The notes under the pieces are model-generated. The model did not search any database. It was not told the DNA's origin and saw nothing but the letters and a program-made list of their open reading frames with translations. Shown in pieces: positions 50,893-58,453 of a DNA stretch of 64,000 nucleotides. The DNA lies in contig NZ_JBHLUE010000016.1 of assembly GCF_042434095.1 (NCBI RefSeq), positions 62,001 to 126,000 on the forward strand, read 5' to 3'. This DNA comes from KBS50 sp042434095 (GTDB taxonomy: Bacteria; Actinomycetota; Actinomycetes; Mycobacteriales; Micromonosporaceae). A program made the position numbers and the translations under genes. How positions within the stretch are numbered: the first letter of the stretch is position 1; each line of letters opens with the position of its first letter.

Positions 50893-51993
50893 TCAGGACG
50901 GCAGGTGGGTGCGGAATCTGCCGGCCAGGTCGGCCACGGCGGCCGCGTCGAGGTCGAGGGCCGGGCCGGCGACCGTCACCTCGGTCATCGCCATCCCGGG
51001 CACGGCGCCGTCCCGCCAGCCGCCGGCGAACCACACCCGGTCCCGCTCGGCCAGCTCCAGGTTGGCCCGGTTCAGCTCGTCCGCCGGATGCGGCAGCCAG
51101 AGCTGAAACGCCTGGGTGTGCGGCGGCTCGGGGTGGATCCGGGCGCCGGGAACGGCCGCCAGCGCCGCGGCCACCGTGCGGGCGTGCCGCACGTACGCCG
51201 CCAGGCGCGGCAGCTCGGCGTCCAGGCCCTGCAGGGCGGTGACCGCGGCCGGCCACTGCTGATACAGGTTGCCGCCGTGCCGGTGCCGCCACGCCCGGGC
51301 GTACCGGGCCAGCTCGGCCGGGCCGGCGAGGGCCGCCCCGCTCATCCCGCCGAGCGACTTGTAGAACGACACGTACGTGCTGTCGGCCAGCGCCGCCACC
51401 TCGGCCAGCGACCGGCCCAGGTGCGGGGTGGACTCCCACAGCCGGGCGCCGTCGAGGTGCACCCGGGCGCCGGCCGCGCGGGCCGCCGCCACCACCGCCA
51501 CCAGCTCGTCCCAGGACGGCAGGACGAGCCCGGCATCCCGCAGCGGCAGCTCCAGCATCAGGGTGCCGATCGGCTCGTCCAGCCCGGCGATCTCCTCGGC
51601 CGTCGGGTTCCGCGGGGCCGTCGTGGTGCGCACCGCGCGCAGCCCGCTGAGGGCGGCGTACGCGTCCCGCTCGTGCACCATGGGATGGCTCAGCGGGTGC
51701 AGCCCGACCGCCGGCGTCCCGGTCCGCTCCGCGCCGAACCGCAGCGCCACCTGCTGCGCCATGGTGCCGGTCGGGAAATAGACGGCCGCCTCCGTGCCGA
51801 GCAGCCCGGCCACCCGCTCCTCCAGCTCGGTGACCGGGCCACCGTCGCCGTAGGTGTCGGGCGGGCCGTCGACGTACCGGCTGCCGGCCATCCCGGCGAG
51901 CACCTCGGCCATGCTGCGGGGCCGCGGCCCGGAAAGGATCACCGTGCAGTCGCGCCGCGCCGCCGCCAGCCGTTCCCGGTCCGTCCCAGTCAT
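50893..51993 (-). CDS. Threonine aldolase/beta-eliminating lyase family protein
   Basis: PLP enzyme of 366 residues, fold type I. Helix start PRPRSMAEVLAGMAGSRYVDGPPDTYGDGGPVTELEERVAGLLG is typical; the cofactor Asp-x-x-Arg segment is HLDGARLWES, and the Schiff-base lysine is in VSFYKSLGGMSG. It should cleave beta-hydroxy-amino acids such as L-allo-threonine. Two Met codons are possible (51993, 52005) and neither has a good ribosome site. Its upstream side is occupied by a 25-bp tandem array, beyond which lies the LuxR-type gene. Confidence 0.87.
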   Translation of the reverse strand: MTGTDRERLAAARRDCTVILSGPRPRSMAEVLAGMAGSRYVDGPPDTYGDGGPVTELEERVAGLLGTEAAVYFPTGTMAQQVALRFGAERTGTPAVGLHPLSHPMVHERDAYAALSGLRAVRTTTAPRNPTAEEIAGLDEPIGTLMLELPLRDAGLVLPSWDELVAVVAAARAAGARVHLDGARLWESTPHLGRSLAEVAALADSTYVSFYKSLGGMSGAALAGPAELARYARAWRHRHGGNLYQQWPAAVTALQGLDAELPRLAAYVRHARTVAAALAAVPGARIHPEPPHTQAFQLWLPHPADELNRANLELAERDRVWFAGGWRDGAVPGMAMTEVTVAGPALDLDAAAVADLAGRFRTHLPS

Positions 51994-52057
51994 GGCCGCG
52001 ATCATGCCGTACGGGCCGCCCGGCGCCACACCCGGCGGGGCCTGGACCGGCGGCGGT

Positions 52058-52182
52058 GGCCGACACCCCGATCGGCCGCCGAGGCCGGCACCCCGGTCGG
52101 CCGCCGAGGCCGGCACCCCGGTCGGCGGCCGGGGCCGGCACCCCGGTCGGCGGCCGGGGCCGGCACCTCAGTCGGCGGCCGG
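52058..52182. repeat. 25-bp tandem repeat, five units
   Basis: Five consecutive 25-bp units (52058, 52083, 52108, 52133, 52158) of pattern GGCCGGCACCCCGGTCGGCC. The fifth unit overlaps the last codons and stop of the LuxR-type gene, so the array has grown to the edge of, or into, a coding region. Unit length is not a multiple of three. Confidence 0.9.
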
Positions 52183-54957
52183 GGCCGGCGGGCGGGAGAG
52201 GTAGCGGATCAGGTCCGGCCGGGAGCGCAGGTTCAGCTTCCGATAGACGTTCCCCAGGTGGTACTCCACGGTCTTGGGAGACAGGAAGATCCGCGTGGCG
52301 ATCTCCCGGTTCGTGAGGCCCTCGGCGACGTGCAGCGCGATCTGCCGCTCCTGGGCGGTCAGCCGGCCGGCGGCGCGGTCGTCGCGGCTCGGCGCCTGCC
52401 GGCCGGTCGCGCTGATCTCCGTACGGCACCGCTGGGCCCAGCCCTGCGCGCCGAGGTTTTCGAAGAGGGCCAGCGCGCCCGTCAGCCGGTCCCGGGCGTC
52501 ACGACGGCGCTTGGCCCGGCGGAGCCGCTGCCCGTGGCAGAGCAGCGTCCGGGCCCGTTCCAGCGGCACGACCACCGGATCGGCCACCGCCAGCGCGGCC
52601 GCGAACACCTCGTCAAGTTCCCGCTCCGGTGCGATCATGCCGCGCACCCGGGCCACCGCGGCCCGGGTGGTGACCCGGGCGGCGTCCGCGGGCAGCTCCC
52701 GGACCAGCCCGGCCGCCAGGTCCGGACGGGACAGATGGGCGTACGCCTCGGCCAGCTCGCTCCGCACGGGTAGCCAACTCGGCTCCGCGACACCCCCGCG
52801 GCGCAGCACGGCCTCGATCCACTCCAGATCGGTCACGGCCTCGGTCCAGCGTCCCGCCACCACCGACGTCATGGCGGCGGCGTACCGGATCTTGGCCTCG
52901 AGGTCCTGGTAGCCGGCCGGCACGATCCCGCGGGCCGATTCGAGGTGCGACAGCGCCTCGGCCTCCTCCCCGAGCAGCGCCTCGACCGTGGCCAGCGCCA
53001 CCAGCGCGTCGGCCCAAACCACCGGCAGCCCGACCTGCTCGCCGATCAGCGCCCCCTCGGCGCCGGCCCGGTAGGCGGACCGCAGCCGGCCGGTCCGGCA
53101 TTCCAACCCGGCCATCCGGGGCAGCGCGTACGCCAGCAGGTACAGGTCGCCGGCCGCCCGGGCCTGCCGGATCTCGGGCTCCAGCAACGACCGGGCGGTG
53201 TCGTAGTCCTCGATCCAGTAGAACACCTCGGCCAGTTCCGCGGCCGAGCCGTCGACCCGCTCGGCGCTGGCGGCCATCCATTCGCGGGCCAGCGCGACGC
53301 CGCCGGGCTGCCCCGCCAGCACCTGGGCGGTGGCCAACCGGATCGGCCCCTTGGGCCACTTCGGTCCCGACGGGCCCGAGAGCAGTTCCACCGCCCGGCC
53401 GCACACCGAGACCATTCCGGCGATGTCGAGCCGCGCCCAGCACCGATTGACCGCGCCGCTGACCATCCGGCCCGCGTCGAGCGGATCGGTCCGCGCGTAC
53501 TCCTCCGCCTCGGCCAGGTAGGCCTCGTCGGCCGCCGCCGTGTCACCGTGTTGCAGAGCGACGTGGGTGAGCGCCCCCCGCGCCGTACAACGCAGGTCGA
53601 CCCGCTTGGTGAGGGTGAGGGCCTCCTCGTGCAGCGCGACCGCACGACCGCTGGCGCCGGCGTTGGTCCACGCGATGGCCGCCCGGATCATTCGAAGCGC
53701 CCGGGTGTCCGGATCCGGCGTGAGCCGCGCCGACCGCTCGTACGCCCGGGCCCCGGCCACCACGCCGCCCCGGCGTTGCGCCCGCTCGGCCGACCCGACC
53801 AGCAGCGCGGCCACCTCCTCGTCCGGGCCGGTCGCGGCGGCGGCCAGGTGCCACGCCCGCCGGTCCACCGCGTCCGGGTCGACCGCCAGCGCCGCCGCGA
53901 TCGCGAGGTGCACCGACCGGCGCTGCCCGGGTCCCACCAGGGAGTGCACCGCGGCGCGCACCAGGGGATGCCGGAAGGTCACCTCCTGCCGTTCCACCCT
54001 GATCAGGCCGGCGTCGACGGCCGGGTCCAGCGCGCCCAGGTGCAGCCCTTCGGCCTTGAGCACCCGCTCCAGCAGCACCAGGTCACCGGCCTCGGACAGC
54101 GCACAGACGATCAGTGCCCGCCAGGCCTCCGTCGGCAGGCCGCGGGCCTGCGCCAGGAAGGTCGCCTCGATGCGCTCGGCAAGCGCCAGCGGGTGGTCGA
54201 GCGGCGACCGGCCCCGGCGCTGACCCTCGGTCAGGGTGGCCGGCAACTCGATCAGGGCGAGCGGGTTGCCCTCGGTGGCGGCCGCGAGTTCGGCGGCCAC
54301 CCGGCGATCCAGCCCGGACCGCATGGCCAGCCGGACCGCGGCGTCCTGCCCCAGCCCGGACACCGGCAGCTCGGGCAGGCCGGGCGCGTCGAACCCGGCC
54401 GCGGGCCGGGCGGCGAAGACGATCGCGACCCGGTCCGCGAGCAGGCGCCGGGCGGTGAACAGGAGCGCCTCGGTGGAGGCGTGGTCGATCCAGTGCGCGT
54501 CGTCGACGAGGCACAGCACCGGCCCCCGCTCGGCCGCCGTCGTGAGCAGGCTCAACGTCGCCACGTACGCGGCCAGCCGGTTGACCGAGCCGGGTCCGCC
54601 GCCGAGGGCGAAGGCGGCCCGCAGCGCGTCCGCCTGCTGTGCCGGCAGTTCGTCGAGCAGGTCCAGCACCGGACGAGCCAGCTCGAACAGGGCGGAGAAC
54701 GGCAGCTCCGCCTCGAACGGCACGCCGGTGGCGCGCAGCACCCGCATCCCGCCGGCCCGCGCGGCGCAGCGATCTAGCAGGGCCGTCTTGCCCACCCCTG
54801 CCGTGCCCCGCAGCACCAGCGCGCCGCCCCGGCCCTCGACCGCAGCCGCCAGCAACTCGTCCAGCCGACCGCACTCGTCGGCCCGACCGACCAACTCCGC
54901 GTCCCCGCCACCCGACGCCCTGCCGGCATCCGCCGAACCCACCATCGCCGCGTCCAT
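52168..54957 (-). CDS. Large ATP-binding LuxR regulator (LAL family)
   Basis: Transcription regulator of 929 residues. The N-terminal AAA/STAND module has ELVGRADECGRLDELL, Walker A LRGTAGVGKTALL, Walker B LCLVDDAHWIDHAS and GNPLALIELP. A long helical (TPR-like) middle precedes the C-terminal LuxR helix-turn-helix, LTAQERQIALHVAEGLTNREIATRIFLSPKTVEYHLGNVYRKLNL. LAL regulators respond to small ligands and often control secondary metabolism or sugar use. TAGCGT lies six bases before the ATG, without SD. No obvious target operon; neighbours are a lectin and the aldolase-like gene. Confidence 0.92.
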   Translation of the reverse strand: MDAAMVGSADAGRASGGGDAELVGRADECGRLDELLAAAVEGRGGALVLRGTAGVGKTALLDRCAARAGGMRVLRATGVPFEAELPFSALFELARPVLDLLDELPAQQADALRAAFALGGGPGSVNRLAAYVATLSLLTTAAERGPVLCLVDDAHWIDHASTEALLFTARRLLADRVAIVFAARPAAGFDAPGLPELPVSGLGQDAAVRLAMRSGLDRRVAAELAAATEGNPLALIELPATLTEGQRRGRSPLDHPLALAERIEATFLAQARGLPTEAWRALIVCALSEAGDLVLLERVLKAEGLHLGALDPAVDAGLIRVERQEVTFRHPLVRAAVHSLVGPGQRRSVHLAIAAALAVDPDAVDRRAWHLAAAATGPDEEVAALLVGSAERAQRRGGVVAGARAYERSARLTPDPDTRALRMIRAAIAWTNAGASGRAVALHEEALTLTKRVDLRCTARGALTHVALQHGDTAAADEAYLAEAEEYARTDPLDAGRMVSGAVNRCWARLDIAGMVSVCGRAVELLSGPSGPKWPKGPIRLATAQVLAGQPGGVALAREWMAASAERVDGSAAELAEVFYWIEDYDTARSLLEPEIRQARAAGDLYLLAYALPRMAGLECRTGRLRSAYRAGAEGALIGEQVGLPVVWADALVALATVEALLGEEAEALSHLESARGIVPAGYQDLEAKIRYAAAMTSVVAGRWTEAVTDLEWIEAVLRRGGVAEPSWLPVRSELAEAYAHLSRPDLAAGLVRELPADAARVTTRAAVARVRGMIAPERELDEVFAAALAVADPVVVPLERARTLLCHGQRLRRAKRRRDARDRLTGALALFENLGAQGWAQRCRTEISATGRQAPSRDDRAAGRLTAQERQIALHVAEGLTNREIATRIFLSPKTVEYHLGNVYRKLNLRSRPDLIRYLSRPPAPAAD

Positions 54958-54963
54958 GGCCGA

Positions 54964-54969
54964 ACGCTA
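54964..54969 (-). promoter_or_regulatory. -10 box for the LAL regulator gene, leaderless
   Basis: Minus strand TAGCGT, six bases, ATG at 54957. No ribosome site. Confidence 0.45.
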
Positions 54970-55113
54970 AGGCCCGGCCGGGCCTCGCCGGGCCGCCCCG
55001 ACACGAACCCGACAACGCCCCGCCCTCATCGACTAGGAGGTACCCGGATCCGGGCCGCGCCCCGGCTCCGTAGCGTCACATCCGCCGATGGAATGGCAAC
55101 GACGGGAGGGAAC

Positions 55114-55635
55114 ATGATCCGACGCAGAATCGCCGGAACGGTGCTGGTGAGCCTGATGAGCGCCCTGCTGGGGGTGGTCCTCGTGCAACCGGCACAGGCA
55201 ACGACCGGCTACTACAGGATCGTCAACTACGGCAGCGGGAAGTGCGCGGAGGTGGACCGGTTCGGGGCCCCGTACTCGAACGGTGGCCTGGTGGTGCAGC
55301 GCACCTGCGACGGGGCCGACGTACAGCTCTGGTCGCCGGGCGGCACCGGCCCGTACACGTTCCTCAACCGGGCCAGCGGCCTGTGCATGGACGTCCGCAA
55401 CGGGGTCAACGCGGACGGCACCCCCGTGCAGCAGTGGGCCTGCACGGGAACCACCAGCATGAAGTGGAGCATCAACCCGAACTCGTTCACCGGGGTCCAC
55501 CAGATCACCTCGCAGACCGGTGGCCGCTGCCTGGACGTGCGGGGCGGCTCGGGGGCCGACGGCGCGCAGCTCCAGATCTACCACTGCACCGGGTTCGGCA
55601 ACTCGGCGCAGGTGTGGTCGTTCGTGCCCGCCTGA
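55114..55635 (+). CDS. Secreted ricin-type beta-trefoil lectin domain protein
   Basis: Extracellular lectin of 173 residues. A signal peptide (about 1-29, AQA/TTGYY cleavage) is followed by a single beta-trefoil (CBM13-like) of about 135 residues with three repeats: YRIVNYGSGKCAEVDR ... VQLW, FLNRASGLCMDVRNGVNADGTPVQQWAC ... KW, ITSQTGGRCLDVRGGSGADGAQLQIYHC ... QVW. The QxW motif is QLW, KW and QVW. No catalytic domain is attached, so it is a stand-alone carbohydrate-binding protein. ATG at 55114 with GGGAGG upstream. Ends in a terminator and a palindromic element. Confidence 0.88.
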   Translation: MIRRRIAGTVLVSLMSALLGVVLVQPAQATTGYYRIVNYGSGKCAEVDRFGAPYSNGGLVVQRTCDGADVQLWSPGGTGPYTFLNRASGLCMDVRNGVNADGTPVQQWACTGTTSMKWSINPNSFTGVHQITSQTGGRCLDVRGGSGADGAQLQIYHCTGFGNSAQVWSFVPA

Positions 55636-55653
55636 GCAGGCGGCTCGACCGTC

Positions 55654-55684
55654 GGCAGTCCCGGCCCCGCGGGCCGGGACTGCC
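55654..55684 (+). terminator. Terminator of the lectin gene
   Basis: A perfect 14-bp stem (GGCAGTCCCGGCCC and its complement) with a 3-nt loop, 19 bases after the lectin stop. No T tract. The 52-bp element follows two bases later, so there are two hairpins in tandem. Confidence 0.8.
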
Positions 55685-55685
55685 C

Positions 55686-55737
55686 GTTAACAGGGGGCCC
55701 TTCCTATACAGAAAGCGATAACAGGGGGCCCTTCCTT
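55686..55737. repeat. 52-bp palindromic element, copy 6
   Basis: Reference orientation, GTTAACAGGGGGCCC with loop TATACAGAAAGCGATAA. It ends two bases from the stop codon of the leftward SnoaL-like gene, in a convergent gap. Confidence 0.9.
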
Positions 55738-55739
55738 CG

Positions 55740-56129
55740 TCAGCCGGCGCGGATGACCGTGCAGATGGCCGGGCCGTCGTCGGTCATCCGGAGTAGGTAT
55801 TCGAACCGCTCGCCCGGCACGGCGCAGCCGCGACTGTCGAGGTATTCCCACTCGACGGCCACCATGGTGAGCAGCGCCGAGACCGGCCGCACGTGGAGGA
55901 TCTGCGCGTTGGCCGCCACCAGCTCCCGGTCCTGGTAGTCGGGCGCCGCGCCCACGAAGGACAGCGCCACCGCGGCCGGCGTGGTGAAGGAGAAGCTGTA
56001 CGCGTCCGCGACCACCATCCCGGGCATGGCGTAGCAGCCCGTGATGGCCGGCAGGTCGCCCGCCACCAGCGCGGCGCCGTACCGGTCGAGGAAATCGGTC
56101 AGCACCTGCAGGTCGGTGGAAGTGTTCAC
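55740..56129 (-). CDS. NTF2/SnoaL-like small protein
   Basis: Protein of 129 residues with an NTF2-like cone fold suggested by FLDRYGAALVAGDLPAITGCYAMPGMVVADAY (helix then strand typical of SnoaL-like proteins), VEWEYLDSRG and FEYLLRMTDDGPAICTVI. It may bind a small hydrophobic ligand or act as an isomerase; no catalytic residues can be named. The GTG start at 56129 has only a weak upstream GGCGG. It sits between two palindromic elements, so it is probably a single transcription unit. Confidence 0.72.
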   Translation of the reverse strand: MNTSTDLQVLTDFLDRYGAALVAGDLPAITGCYAMPGMVVADAYSFSFTTPAAVALSFVGAAPDYQDRELVAANAQILHVRPVSALLTMVAVEWEYLDSRGCAVPGERFEYLLRMTDDGPAICTVIRAG

Positions 56130-56177
56130 GCAGCCGCCAATATCCCCGCCGGCCCCCCCGCAAACCCCGACTCCTGC

Positions 56178-56229
56178 AAGGAAGGGCCCCTTCTTATCGC
56201 TTTCGGTATAGGAAGGGCCCCCTCTTAAC
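56178..56229. repeat. 52-bp palindromic element, copy 7
   Basis: Orientation reversed; loop TTATCGCTTTCGGTATA. Its GTTAA-type end (CTTAAC here) supplies the TAA stop of the leftward permuted-papain gene; the other end lies 49 bp from the SnoaL-like start. Confidence 0.9.
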
Positions 56230-57061
56230 GGGGCGGGATCCGGACCGCGATCTCCGCGCCCAGGCGCGCGCCGCCGGTGAGGGCCAGATCGTCGCCGCTC
56301 CAGAACCGCCCCGGGTCGTACCAGTTCGGACGCCGGCCCGCGGGCAGCAGACCCATCTCCTCGTACGTCACCGCCACCACCTCGGCGCAGTACGCCGTCT
56401 CCAGCGCGCTGTCCCGGACCTGCGCCGGCGGTCGTGCCGAAGGATCGACCGCGCCCTCGGCACGGCGCGGACCGCCCACGGCCCGCCCGGGTAACAGACC
56501 GCCCACGGCCCGCCCGGAGAACAGACCGCCCCCGGCCCGCCCGGAGAACAGACCGCCCCCGGCCCGCCCGGGGAAAGGGCCGCCCGCGGCCCGCCCGGGG
56601 CGCGGGTCCGGCCGGCCGGGCAGGCGCACCGCCGGGACCCGGCCGTACACCCAGCGCCAGGCCAGCCGCGCGCTGGACGGGAACGGCGTGCCGTCCAGCC
56701 GGGCCACGGTGCGCAGCACCGCGTCCTCCATCTCCCGGCCGGCCGGCGGCTCCAGCTGGCGCAGCCAGGCGCGCTGGCCGTACCGGTTGGCCCACACGCA
56801 GACCGCGTCCCGCAGGTCGTGCAGCTGCACGCCGCGCTGCCGGGTGCCGGACCACAGGTCGGGCAGCGACCGGCCCAGCTCGGCGTGCCACATCAGCGGC
56901 GGGAGGTCCTCCAGCACCACCGACATGCCCACGTGGTTGACCGGGCTGTTGGTGGTGAACTGGATGGCCCGGTCCGGCATGCTCCGGCCGCGGAACACCC
57001 AGACGTCGCCGGTACGGGCCAGCTCCACCGCCTCGTCCAGGCTGATGCTCGTGTCTGCCAC
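56225..57061 (-). CDS. Permuted papain-like (NlpC/P60-type) protein with repeat loop
   Basis: Protein of 278 residues with the circularly permuted papain-like layout: a His in NHVGMSVV near the N-terminus (residue about 42) and a Cys in TAYCAEVVAVTYEEMGLL near the C-terminus (about 226), separated by a linker. That order is the YaeF/YiiX-like one, in which the enzyme may be an amidase, esterase or acyltransferase. A 27-bp repeat encodes a Gly/Arg/Ala-rich loop in between. GTG start with TAGGGT six bases upstream. No signal peptide, so probably cytosolic. Confidence 0.75.
   Translation of the reverse strand: MADTSISLDEAVELARTGDVWVFRGRSMPDRAIQFTTNSPVNHVGMSVVLEDLPPLMWHAELGRSLPDLWSGTRQRGVQLHDLRDAVCVWANRYGQRAWLRQLEPPAGREMEDAVLRTVARLDGTPFPSSARLAWRWVYGRVPAVRLPGRPDPRPGRAAGGPFPGRAGGGLFSGRAGGGLFSGRAVGGLLPGRAVGGPRRAEGAVDPSARPPAQVRDSALETAYCAEVVAVTYEEMGLLPAGRRPNWYDPGRFWSGDDLALTGGARLGAEIAVRIPPR
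56471..56605. repeat. 27-bp in-frame tandem repeat, five units
   Basis: Five 27-bp units (56471, 56498, 56525, 56552, 56579) encode nine-residue (G)LFSGRAGG-type repeats between the His and Cys halves of the permuted papain fold. Confidence 0.9.
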
Positions 57062-57067
57062 CGGTAC

Positions 57068-57073
57068 ACCCTA
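57068..57073 (-). promoter_or_regulatory. -10 box for permuted papain-like gene, leaderless
   Basis: Minus strand TAGGGT, six bases, GTG at 57061. No ribosome site. Confidence 0.45.
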
Positions 57074-57085
57074 GAAGGGCGGCGC

Positions 57086-58255
57086 TCAGTCCAGCGCCGC
57101 GACCATCCGGTGTACGGCCTCGGCGACGTTCTCCGGCGACGTGGCGAGGTTCAGCCGGACGTGCCCGGCGCCGCCCGTGCCGAACTCCGGCCCCGGGTTC
57201 AGGGCCACCCGACCCCACTCCAGGAACGTGGCGGCCGGGTCGTCCCCCAGCCCGAGCCGCCGGCAGTCCAGCCAGGCCAGGTACGTCCCCTCGGGCGGCC
57301 GGTACCGCACGGCCGGCAACCGCTCGGCGAGCAGCTCGGCCAGCAGCAGCCGGTTGGCGTCCAGCCCGGACAGCAGGCCGGTCAGCCAGCCGCCGCCCTC
57401 GGTGAGCGCGGCGCTGTGCGCGATGATCCCCAGGTGGCTCGGGCCGTGGCTCACCTCCTCGGGCAGCCGGGCCAGGTCCGCCGCCGCGGCGGGACCGGCC
57501 ACCGCGAGCGCCGCCTTGAGGCCGGCCAGGTTCCACGCCTTGGAGGCCGACAGCAGCGCCAGGCCGTTCTCACCGCCCGGCACCGTCAGGTACGGCACGA
57601 ACTCCGCGCCGGGCAGCACCAGCGGGGCGTGGATCTCGTCGGCGATCACGCGTACCCCGTACCGTCCGGCCAGCTCGGCCACCGCGGACAGCTCGTCCCG
57701 GGTGTGCACCGTGCCCGTCGGATTGTGCGGGCTGCACAGCAGGTAGGCCGCCGGCCTACCGCCGGTGGTGGCGTCCCGAAAGGCCGGCGCCAGCGTCGCC
57801 GGGTCGAGCCGGCCGTCCTCGCCGAGCGGCGCCTCGACCACCCGTCGCCCGGAGTGGACGATGAACTGGTAGAACGGCGGGTACACCGGCGGGTTGACCA
57901 CCACGGCGTCGCCGGCGCCGGTGACCAGCCGGAGCATCTCCACCACGCCGAGCATCACGTCCGGCACGATCGCCGTGTGGTCCGGGTCGATCCGCCACCC
58001 CCAGCGCCCGGCCGCGAACTCGGCCAACGCGTCGGCGTACCGGGTGCCCGAGGGGTAGCCGGTGTCGCCGAGGGCCACGGCCTCGGTCAGGGCCCGCACG
58101 ACCGGCTCGGCCAGTGGCACGTCCATCTCCGCGACCCACAGCGGCAGTACGTCCGGCGGGAACCGCCGCCACTTCATGCTGGTCCGCCGGCGCAGCTGGT
58201 CGAGGGTGAGCGCGCCCAGCGGGTTGGTCAACTCCGTGCTGCCCCGGTCCGCCAT
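57086..58255 (-). CDS. PatB/MalY-type C-S lyase (aminotransferase fold)
   Basis: PLP enzyme of 389 residues. The N-terminus NPLGALTLDQLRRRTSMKWRRFPPDVLPLWVAEMDVP is the PatB/MalY signature (KWxxxPxDVLPLWVAEMD), the cofactor site is CSPHNPTGTVH, and the Schiff-base lysine is in SASKAWNLAGLK. Enzymes of this group cleave cystathionine or cysteine S-conjugates to pyruvate, ammonia and a thiol. ATG at 58255 is seven bases after a TAGGCT box shared with the divergent small gene. No regulatory partner is nearby. Confidence 0.9.
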   Translation of the reverse strand: MADRGSTELTNPLGALTLDQLRRRTSMKWRRFPPDVLPLWVAEMDVPLAEPVVRALTEAVALGDTGYPSGTRYADALAEFAAGRWGWRIDPDHTAIVPDVMLGVVEMLRLVTGAGDAVVVNPPVYPPFYQFIVHSGRRVVEAPLGEDGRLDPATLAPAFRDATTGGRPAAYLLCSPHNPTGTVHTRDELSAVAELAGRYGVRVIADEIHAPLVLPGAEFVPYLTVPGGENGLALLSASKAWNLAGLKAALAVAGPAAAADLARLPEEVSHGPSHLGIIAHSAALTEGGGWLTGLLSGLDANRLLLAELLAERLPAVRYRPPEGTYLAWLDCRRLGLGDDPAATFLEWGRVALNPGPEFGTGGAGHVRLNLATSPENVAEAVHRMVAALD

Positions 58256-58261
58256 GCGGTC

Positions 58262-58268
58262 TAGCCTA
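58262..58268. promoter_or_regulatory. Shared divergent -10 element TAGCCTA
   Basis: TAGCCT read on the plus strand (58262-58267) is followed after six bases by ATG at 58274; TAGGCT read on the minus strand (58268-58263) is followed after seven bases by ATG at 58255. Five of the six bases are the same base pairs, so one symmetric element may start both genes, both leaderless. Confidence 0.6.
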
Positions 58269-58273
58269 TGCGG

Positions 58274-58450
58274 ATGCGGTGGTGGAAGATCCTCGGTCTG
58301 GCCGGGCTCGCGGGCGTGGCGGCGACCGGTGTGGTGGTGGCCCGGGCCGAGCGCAAGCGCCGGGCGTACACCCCGGAGGAGATCCGGGACCGGCTGCGCG
58401 AGCGGCACGCCGAGGCGGCCGGCGGCGGCACCGAGCCCGCGGCCTCCTGA
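58274..58450 (+). CDS. Small membrane-anchored protein
   Basis: 58-residue protein counted from the ATG at 58274 (an ATG two codons earlier touches the -10 box). One hydrophobic helix (WWKILGLAGLAGVAATGVVVA) is followed by an Arg/Glu-rich cytoplasmic tail with AYTPEEIRDRLRERHAEA. It looks like a single-pass anchor with a charged helical tail; small proteins of this form are common and conserved in actinomycetes, without known function. It converges on the DUF559 gene with three bases between the stops. Confidence 0.7.
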   Translation: MRWWKILGLAGLAGVAATGVVVARAERKRRAYTPEEIRDRLRERHAEAAGGGTEPAAS

Positions 58451-58453
58451 GGT

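Noticed and set aside
52058..52182. 25-bp array considered as a CRISPR or attachment site
   Set aside because: No spacers, no integrase or tRNA nearby; it is a simple tandem repeat.
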